Below, in pieces: positions 58,493 through 64,000 of a stretch of 64,000 nt of DNA (position 1 is the first letter of the stretch; each line of letters begins with the position of its first letter). This DNA is from an uncultured Clostridia bacterium (lineage in GTDB: Bacteria; Bacillota; Clostridia; UBA1212; UBA1255), in the NCBI GenBank assembly GCA_904420095.1, contig CAJFUB010000002.1, positions 1-64,000 on the forward strand, given 5' to 3'. Made by a program: the position numbers and the translations under genes. Below the pieces are notes generated by a model. It did no database searches. It worked only from the letters and a program-made list of their open reading frames with translations, and was not told the origin of the DNA.

Positions 58493-59821
58493 TCATTCAT
58501 ATTGCGTGTTGATCTGATCGACTCTTCCGACCAGAATTGAAGTCGCCATTTTTCTCGGTCCGTAAAGAGATGCACACTGCGTAATAATCTGCGGGTTGTT
58601 TTCTGTTTCTGAATTCTGCACCATATAGGTGGAGGATCCGCCGTCCAGATTGGCCGCGTTTACCGCTCCGTAATTCATCATAATTTCGATCAGGTCCTCA
58701 TACGTTGCCCCCATGCTCGACGGCTGTCTTCCGTCAATGGTTAAGATCAGGAACGCGCCGTCGGCCCGCTGACCGATCGCGGTCCGCGGATTCAGTCCGG
58801 CCTCCGTAAAGCCGCCGACCTCGCAGGCTTCTCCGTTCATAACGAGATACGGTCCGAAATTCAGCGCCTCTACAATACCGCTGTCCAGCGCTTCCTGCCC
58901 CGTCATTTTTCCAAGCACCAGAATTCCCTGCCGGTTGATCCCTATGATCTCATATTCCTGGTTTCGAGAGCCCCACAGAAGCTCTCCCTTCGAAATTACA
59001 ATTCCATCCGAATTTTCACGTCCTGTAGGGACGCCGCCATTGCCCTTTCCGGTATCGTAAAATCCGCCGCCGTTCACTCCGTACAGCGCGTTTGCGTTCC
59101 GAACCATATCGATCGTCGAAACGCCCTCGCGATCCGTTCCGTATGCGGCGGGGGTGCCGATATATACTCGTTTGGGATTCTGCACGATCAGCAATTTTCC
59201 CTTATACGTTTTCCCCTCGATATCAATTAGCTCTATGCTGTTCAGATCCGTAGTCTGTCCGGGATTTTCCGGATCCGTTCCCGGATTCTCCTCCGGAAGC
59301 TTGATCAGCGTCGTATCGGTGGTCGAGCCGCTGTCGATTACGGCGTTTCCCTCAACAATCTCCCGAACCGTCTCGTCGGACAAAAACCAGGTGGCCAAAA
59401 ACTTTCCCGCGCTTGTTTCTGTTACGGTCAGAACAAAACGGTCCCGCGCAGCCTTCGACGGTCCATACAGCACGACGAGATCAACGGCAACTGCAAGCAG
59501 AACAATCGCAAGCAAAAAGGTAAGCACGGAAATTCCAACGCGCGAGAGAACCTTTTTGGTGCCGAGCTTTTCTTTTCGGCGAGAAACGTTCCGGCGTGCC
59601 GTAGAAGCGGGCCTTTTCGGCCTGGCCGTTTGGGCAGCAGACCTTTGAGCGGCCTGGTCTGCCACAATTTTGTGCGTATTGCGTTTTCGAGCCTCGTAAA
59701 CTGCGGGTTGTCTTCGCCTCTGCTCGCGCAGCTTCCGGAGTCTCCATTTTTCAATATAGACAGAAAGTCGGTCTACAACTTCCTCGCTGCCTTTTTTGGT
59801 ATAGTCAAGTCTGAATTTCAT
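58493..59821 (-). CDS. Phosphodiester glycosidase (NAGPA-domain) membrane protein
   Basis: 442 residues. A very basic cytoplasmic region of about 90 residues leads to one membrane segment (VGISVLTFLLAIVLLAVAVDLVVLYG) and an extracellular domain of the NAGPA / exopolysaccharide type: NALYGVNGGGFYDTG, NPRTAIGQRADGAFLILTIDGRQ and NLDGGSSTYM. Family members cleave sugar phosphodiesters such as uncovered GlcNAc-phosphate ends, so it may trim teichoic-acid-like or capsule polymers. ATG at 59821 follows AAAGGG; the GTG at 59845 lacks a site. Confidence 0.88.
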   Translation of the reverse strand: MKFRLDYTKKGSEEVVDRLSVYIEKWRLRKLREQRRRQPAVYEARKRNTHKIVADQAAQRSAAQTARPKRPASTARRNVSRRKEKLGTKKVLSRVGISVLTFLLAIVLLAVAVDLVVLYGPSKAARDRFVLTVTETSAGKFLATWFLSDETVREIVEGNAVIDSGSTTDTTLIKLPEENPGTDPENPGQTTDLNSIELIDIEGKTYKGKLLIVQNPKRVYIGTPAAYGTDREGVSTIDMVRNANALYGVNGGGFYDTGKGNGGVPTGRENSDGIVISKGELLWGSRNQEYEIIGINRQGILVLGKMTGQEALDSGIVEALNFGPYLVMNGEACEVGGFTEAGLNPRTAIGQRADGAFLILTIDGRQPSSMGATYEDLIEIMMNYGAVNAANLDGGSSTYMVQNSETENNPQIITQCASLYGPRKMATSILVGRVDQINTQYE

Positions 59822-59898
59822 CTGCTTCAACCCTTTGTATTCCACATAAGTCCATATATTCTAAACGTGTAATACTATAACCCGAAGCATGTCTTTCG

Positions 59899-61599
59899 TC
59901 AAGTAATCTCCCTCTGGCGTAACGTCCGGAGACACGTTCTAAGCTCGGATACAAAAATGCTTTCCTGCTCGCTTGTCCCGGGAGAAGCGCTGATTCCTCT
60001 TGTCAAGGGATACGTCACGTAAAAATATTTCCGCGCACGTGTCAGCGCCACATAAAAAAGCCGGCGTTCTTCTTCAAGCAGTTTTCCGGAAACCGCGCCG
60101 CTTCCGGGAAACTCCCCCATAACGGCATCAATGACAAATACCGCATCATATTCCAGTCCTTTTGCCGAATGTACGGTAGACAGGCAAATTGACGCCTTTC
60201 TGCAGCAGCCGCCTCGGGCGTCCAGTTGATCAAGCAAGGAGACGGCCTCGCGGTACGAATCGCAAGCGCTGCACAAATAAAGCAGAAAAGACAGCACCGC
60301 GTCTTTATAGCGCAGATGCTGCCTCGTCTGTCTGCAGTATGCTTCAAACTGCCGTTCCAGGCCGTTTTCCAGGAGACGGCGAAATGTTTCAGCAGGCCGG
60401 GGCAGAATCCGTCCGCCCATACGCTCCCCGTTTCTGACTTCTTTCAGGACCTCATCTACATACGGAATCGAATGCGTTTCCGGAAGTCCGCCCTGCAGCT
60501 CATGCGCAATTCCCGTTTTTGTCAGGAACGCGCTGGTTAAAAGACCGGAAATATTATTGCGATATAAGATTCCGACGGTCAGCTCCGGCTCTCTGCGCGC
60601 CAGTACGGCAATTTCTTTGCGGAGAAACTTGATCTGCATCAGACTGCCGCCGCACGCTCGTATGCGCGGCAAAGCGCCCGGTTCCTTTTTGCTGTACGGC
60701 TTTTTCTCAAAACGATCGGTATTGACGGAAATAAATCGTTCGGAAATCTTTACAAGATTCTGTATGGATCTATAATTTCTGCTGAGGCGGTATAGTCGGC
60801 AGTCGGGCTGGCTTTTGTAAAAGGCGCGGAGGCAGCTCGGAGACGCCCCGCGAAAACCGTATATGCTTTGATCGTCATCGGCCACCACAAATAAATTTCT
60901 TCTTGGCGCCGCGACGATCCGAAGAACTTCAAATTGCGTCTCCGTCAGATCCTGGGCCTCATCGGCCTGTATAAAGAGAAGCCGTTCCTGATATGCTTCT
61001 CGGATCTGCCGCTGCAGAGGGCCGTCGGAATGCAGAATTTCAGCGGCAAGGGCGATCATGTCATCGAAGTCGATCAATCCGTGCTCTCTTTTATACCGTT
61101 CATATGCCGCTATGATCCTTTTTATATTTTTAATTTCGGCTTCTTCTCCGCCCTGCCTCCGGGTGATCTGATTTAAAACGTATGCTTCGGCCGCTTCTCC
61201 GTTGATTTCAAAATAGATTTGCTTGAGAAGCTCCGTCTTTTCGTCTTTTTCCCCCTCGATTCTTCTGCGGCATATGCCGGCAAGCATTTCATAGCTCCGA
61301 AGCAGGCCGTTGCAGAAGCTGTGAACCGTTTGAAACGTGGGAGCGGCCGTTTCTCGCGATTCCGGCAAAAATTGGGCGGCCGCTTTTTGGTAACGGTTTC
61401 GCATCTCCTCTCCCGCTGCGTTCGTAAATGTAACGGAAAGAATCCGATCCGGCGCACGCGTTCTTCGAGCGAGATATAGCGTTCTTTCTGTCAGCACTGT
61501 CGTCTTCCCGCTGCCCGGTCCCGCCAGCGTAAGCGCCGGTCCCGTATAATGCGACGCCGCCGCCTGCTGTTCCGGATTTAAAATTCGGCCATCTGGCAT
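59899..61599 (-). CDS. UvrD/Rep-type superfamily 1 DNA helicase, short form
   Basis: 566 residues, shorter than PcrA/UvrD (about 700-750). Helicase motifs in order: Q-motif LNPEQQAAA, Walker A GPGSGKTT, Ia VTFTNAAGEEMRNR, II QADEAQDL (a variant with Gln before Ala), III DDDQSIYGFRGA, IV LSRNYRS, V STVHSAKGLEYDAVFV and VI EERRLFYVALTRAR. The shortening is in the 2B region and C-terminus. Likely role is DNA repair or clearing of replication blocks. Confidence 0.92.
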   Translation of the reverse strand: MPDGRILNPEQQAAASHYTGPALTLAGPGSGKTTVLTERTLYLARRTRAPDRILSVTFTNAAGEEMRNRYQKAAAQFLPESRETAAPTFQTVHSFCNGLLRSYEMLAGICRRRIEGEKDEKTELLKQIYFEINGEAAEAYVLNQITRRQGGEEAEIKNIKRIIAAYERYKREHGLIDFDDMIALAAEILHSDGPLQRQIREAYQERLLFIQADEAQDLTETQFEVLRIVAAPRRNLFVVADDDQSIYGFRGASPSCLRAFYKSQPDCRLYRLSRNYRSIQNLVKISERFISVNTDRFEKKPYSKKEPGALPRIRACGGSLMQIKFLRKEIAVLARREPELTVGILYRNNISGLLTSAFLTKTGIAHELQGGLPETHSIPYVDEVLKEVRNGERMGGRILPRPAETFRRLLENGLERQFEAYCRQTRQHLRYKDAVLSFLLYLCSACDSYREAVSLLDQLDARGGCCRKASICLSTVHSAKGLEYDAVFVIDAVMGEFPGSGAVSGKLLEEERRLFYVALTRARKYFYVTYPLTRGISASPGTSEQESIFVSELRTCLRTLRQREIT

Positions 61600-61626
61600 A
61601 CGCCTCCCCCCTTGACGCGGAAATAA

Positions 61627-61665
61627 AAAGCCGTCCCGGCTTTCCTTGAAATCATCCGGGACGGC
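61627..61665 (-). terminator. Terminator of the 61.7-kb surface protein gene
   Basis: The stem GCCGTCCCGG (61630-61639) with CCGGGACGGC (61656-61665), read on the minus strand, is followed by TTTTTATTT. Confidence 0.85.
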
Positions 61666-61702
61666 AGCGTTTGTTTTTCTTCAAGTCCGCGATCTGTTCA
61701 GA

Positions 61703-62746
61703 TTAAACTCTCGCGCTTTTCTTTTTGAGGACTACCGTTGCAAGAACAGCGGCCATCGCAACGACGACGGCAAGATAAGAGGCATCGCCCGTGTCGGTGT
61801 TCTGCTCATTGTCGTTATTATTGTTATTGTTGTTATTATCATCATTGTTGTCGTTTCCGCCCTCGGTGTCAAGAACCGGAGCCGTAACGTCTTCTGCGCT
61901 TCCGGTCGTAAGGGCGAAGAAGTTGACAACCTTAGAATCCTTGGTAATCGCACGGATATATAATGTTTCCATATCCGCCGTGCCGGCAATGGTAATATCG
62001 AAGCCCGCGGTGGAATGGCCGCTTTCATAAGGCATTCCGGCGGCAGTAACATCGTCTCTTGCCGAAATCGTGCAGGACGTTACATCTCTCCACGTTTCGC
62101 CGTCGGTGCTGTACTGATATTTTTCAATACCGTTTTCTGCAGCGACCCATCCGGAAATTCCGGTATCCTGTCCAAACGTATAATCACCCTGTACGGCAAA
62201 TTCGGTTCCGCCAAGGGGAGCGTTGGCCGGCGCGCTGCCGCCGATGGAATCGATGCTCATCTGGAAATCGGCTTCCTCTGTGTAAACCGTCGTATCAACG
62301 GTGGAATCCGCTGTGATTTCAAACTCGAAAGGATCGATGCCAGCTACCGGCTCATATCCGCCGTTGTCAAGCACAACCGCATAATATTTGCCCGGCTTCA
62401 GCATAGAATTCGGATTGAGCTCCGCAACTCTGTTGCCTGCGGAATTTCCGCCTTCGCCGATCGATGTATCTGCAGCGGCCTTGTCCTCCGGCCAGTTAAC
62501 CGTTTTTGTAGTATCGTTGATATACCACCAAATAAGCGACGTAACGGTGCCTTCGCCCTCGCCGTATTGTTCTCCTTCCTTATAGATGCCGACCCAGTCC
62601 AACTCGTCGGTCTCGCCGGAAACCGTCACCGTAAATTCAGCGCCGTCAACCGTTACTTCAATCCCTGCCGCCTGTACAGCCAGCATGCTCATTGCAGAGA
62701 TGGCCAGCGCAGCTACAAGCACCAAAGCCATGATTTTTTTCTTCAT
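61703..62746 (-). CDS. Surface protein with TGD-type C-terminal anchor and Asn-rich linker
   Basis: 347 residues: signal peptide ending VQA-AG, an Ig-like or carbohydrate-binding-like beta ectodomain (EVTVDGAEFTVTVSGETDELDWVGIYKEGE read in parts), a second module with YQYSTDGETWRDVTS, an Asn/Asp run of about 20 residues, then DTGDASY, a membrane segment and KKKSARV. The tail is nearly the same as in the protein at 38919-39824, a sortase-type arrangement. The Asn run is encoded by AAT/AAC repeats (about 61800-61855), a possible slippage site. AGGAGG precedes the ATG. Confidence 0.83.
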   Translation of the reverse strand: MKKKIMALVLVAALAISAMSMLAVQAAGIEVTVDGAEFTVTVSGETDELDWVGIYKEGEQYGEGEGTVTSLIWWYINDTTKTVNWPEDKAAADTSIGEGGNSAGNRVAELNPNSMLKPGKYYAVVLDNGGYEPVAGIDPFEFEITADSTVDTTVYTEEADFQMSIDSIGGSAPANAPLGGTEFAVQGDYTFGQDTGISGWVAAENGIEKYQYSTDGETWRDVTSCTISARDDVTAAGMPYESGHSTAGFDITIAGTADMETLYIRAITKDSKVVNFFALTTGSAEDVTAPVLDTEGGNDNNDDNNNNNNNNDNEQNTDTGDASYLAVVVAMAAVLATVVLKKKSARV

Positions 62747-62769
62747 GATTAAAACCTCCTATGTAAAGT

Positions 62770-62821
62770 AGTAATATGAAATTACTGCGTACAGTATAAT
62801 CATTCGGTTTTTCTTTGTCAA
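62770..62821 (-). promoter_or_regulatory. Promoter and small palindrome of the surface protein gene
   Basis: On the minus strand TTGACA (62816-62821), 17 bases, TATACT (62793-62798), then AGTAAT-ATGAA-ATTACT (62770-62786) near the transcription start, a possible operator. Confidence 0.75.
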
Positions 62822-62890
62822 CCCGAGAGCGTCGAATCTGCTCGAGAAAAGGAATGGAAAAAAGTTTGAAGTTTTTTCCATAAAAATTTT

Positions 62891-62920
62891 TTGGCATTCC
62901 TCCTGCAGATATGATATACT
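62891..62920 (+). promoter_or_regulatory. Promoter of the carboxypeptidase-fold gene
   Basis: TTGGCA (62891-62896), 18 bases, TATACT (62915-62920), 46 bases before the ATG. Confidence 0.55.
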
Positions 62921-62965
62921 CTGTTTCAAAATAATAAGATTTTGTTTTGCCGAAGGATTTCACAA

Positions 62966-64000
62966 ATGATACGGGCCGTCACCTATTTGAAAAACACACT
63001 CAAAGCTGCCGCCGCGATTTGTATTGCGCTTACGGTTCTTTTCTCCGGAAGCGGCGCGGCTTACGCTTTTTTTGCAAACACCCTTCCATCCAACGAATCC
63101 GCAGGGATCTCTTATATGGTCTATGAATGTGATACGAAGCAGACGCTTTTAAAGCAAAATACGGAGCTTTCGGCGGACTGTACGCTGCTGGCGCGTCTGA
63201 TGACGTGCCTTCTCGTGCTGGAAAATCCGTCGATCTCCGTTACGGATTACATAACTCCCTCCGAGGACAGCGTTTCCTTATCGGGACGGTATTCACTGTT
63301 TGCATCAAATCAATATATGGTAGATCACCTCATCAAATCAGTTATCCTTTGCGGCGCCGACAACGCTGCCCGTCTTCTCGCAAAACAGGTCAATCCAAAT
63401 ACCGAATATTTCGTTTCTCTGATGAATCAGAAGGCAGGCGAGCTCGGTATGGCAAACACATATTTTACGAATCCGGACGGAGCCGCAGATCAGCTGCAGC
63501 GTACTACGGTATCCGATATGTCTCTGTTCTGGACCTATGCCATGTCGAACGCGCAGTTTCGGAACGCCGCCGCCTGCTCTGCCGCGCATATCTGGGGCGG
63601 AACGGCGGTATTAAATGAATGCCGCATGGTAACAAGCAACGCCTTTCCGAACGCCTCTCTGATCGCAGGGGCTTATACCGTTTACGACAGCGCAAACGCG
63701 TTAGGTACGACGATGTTCTATATCAGCAGCGGCGCGGCAGACCAGACGCCTTCCGTAAGGCTGGTTCTGATTCTTTCGGGAATTTCAGACGATGCCGCCT
63801 ATGACATGGGAAACAGTCAGATTGAAAATGCGCTTACGAATTTCAAAAAGACGGCGCTGATAAATCGGCAGGAGCTTGTCGTTACGGCAGAGATCGGGGG
63901 AAGCGAGCTGTTTCTGCAGGCGGGAGAAACGTGTTACTGCATGATGCCGGTCGACGTGACAAACTATGTGGAAACCGTCAGCTACACCGTATTGGATAAT
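62966..64000 (+). CDS. Secreted D-Ala-D-Ala-carboxypeptidase-fold protein, catalytic motifs altered (3' end cut by window)
   Basis: 345 codons open to the window edge, no stop seen. A signal peptide (TLKAAAAICIALTVLFSGSGAAYA) precedes a domain with the layout of DacF/PBP5: MVYECDTKQTLLKQNTELSADCTLLARLMTCLLVLEN (read in parts), CGADNAARLLAKQVN, MANTYFTNPDG and a late GAYTVYDSANALG. In active enzymes the first region holds SxxK; here RLMT stands for KLMT and Leu is in the Ser position. SGN appears as CGAD, and KTG as AGA. If these alignments hold, the protein is a pseudoenzyme of wall metabolism. Confidence 0.75.
   Translation, partial: MIRAVTYLKNTLKAAAAICIALTVLFSGSGAAYAFFANTLPSNESAGISYMVYECDTKQTLLKQNTELSADCTLLARLMTCLLVLENPSISVTDYITPSEDSVSLSGRYSLFASNQYMVDHLIKSVILCGADNAARLLAKQVNPNTEYFVSLMNQKAGELGMANTYFTNPDGAADQLQRTTVSDMSLFWTYAMSNAQFRNAAACSAAHIWGGTAVLNECRMVTSNAFPNASLIAGAYTVYDSANALGTTMFYISSGAADQTPSVRLVLILSGISDDAAYDMGNSQIENALTNFKKTALINRQELVVTAEIGGSELFLQAGETCYCMMPVDVTNYVETVSYTVLDN

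Noticed and set aside
1-64000. CRISPR arrays, insertion sequences, rRNA genes and riboswitches
   Set aside because: I saw no regularly spaced repeats of CRISPR length, no transposase, no rRNA sequence and no convincing T-box or metabolite riboswitch upstream of the aromatic or mdh operons.

Overview
The window looks like a chromosomal segment of an anaerobic, Gram-positive-type Clostridia (Bacillota). The evidence is a meso-diaminopimelate MurE in a mraZ-rsmH-ftsL-PBP-murE-murF-mraY cluster, a lipoteichoic-acid-synthase-like protein, PrsA/RqcP/MazG neighbours, many lipoproteins and sortase-like tails, consensus TTGACA-N17-TATAAT promoters, and abundant flavodoxin and iron-sulfur proteins with no respiratory-chain genes. 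I see no phage, transposon, CRISPR array or rRNA. The assignment rests on gene content only.

Layout. 1-11.3 kb: murA (+) converges on a division and cell-wall cluster (-) headed by mraZ and ending at ftsW; murD and murG are not in it. 11.4-14.1 kb: an XRE repressor, an ImmA/IrrE-type protease and a small protein (-) are divergent from a DinB polymerase (+), with LexA-like palindromes over a perfect promoter. 14.2-23.7 kb (+): amidohydrolase, membrane protein, tRNA-Leu(GAG), LTA-synthase-like protein, MarR plus a heterodimeric ABC exporter, Mrp ATPase and a C_GCxxG_C_C protein. 23.8-32.4 kb: a surface protein (-), then a lipoprotein, a 2-hydroxyacid dehydrogenase and aroA-aroC-pheA-aroE/aroK-lysR (+), which take shikimate-pathway intermediates to chorismate and on to phenylpyruvate. 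32.5-38.5 kb (+): a MerR-led redox cluster with three flavodoxin-fold proteins, one fused to a sulfatase-modifying-factor-like domain, plus an acetyltransferase, aldo/keto reductase, carboxymuconolactone-decarboxylase-like protein and DUF4405 membrane protein. 38.5-39.9 kb (-): a small protein and a surface protein.

40.0-52.8 kb (-) is the most notable block: mdh, fumC, hdrB, hdrC, hdrA, flxD, flxC, flxB, flxA, frdB, frdA, an AspT/YidE-type transporter interrupted by an in-frame TGA, and a cupin. One consensus promoter precedes mdh and the genes are tightly packed. Together they would reduce oxaloacetate through malate and fumarate to succinate in the cytosol. Fumarate reductase has no membrane anchor here and seems wired to an HdrABC-FlxABCD NADH-oxidising, potentially flavin-bifurcating complex. 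I infer an NADH-driven bifurcating fumarate reductase that also reduces ferredoxin.

53-64 kb: mazG-rqcP-prsA with a tandem parvulin protein (-), tadA (+), a UvrD-like helicase with a phosphodiester-glycosidase-like protein and a TcaA-like protein (-), a sortase-type surface protein (-), and at the right edge an unfinished gene (+) for a D-Ala-D-Ala-carboxypeptidase-fold protein whose catalytic motifs look degraded.
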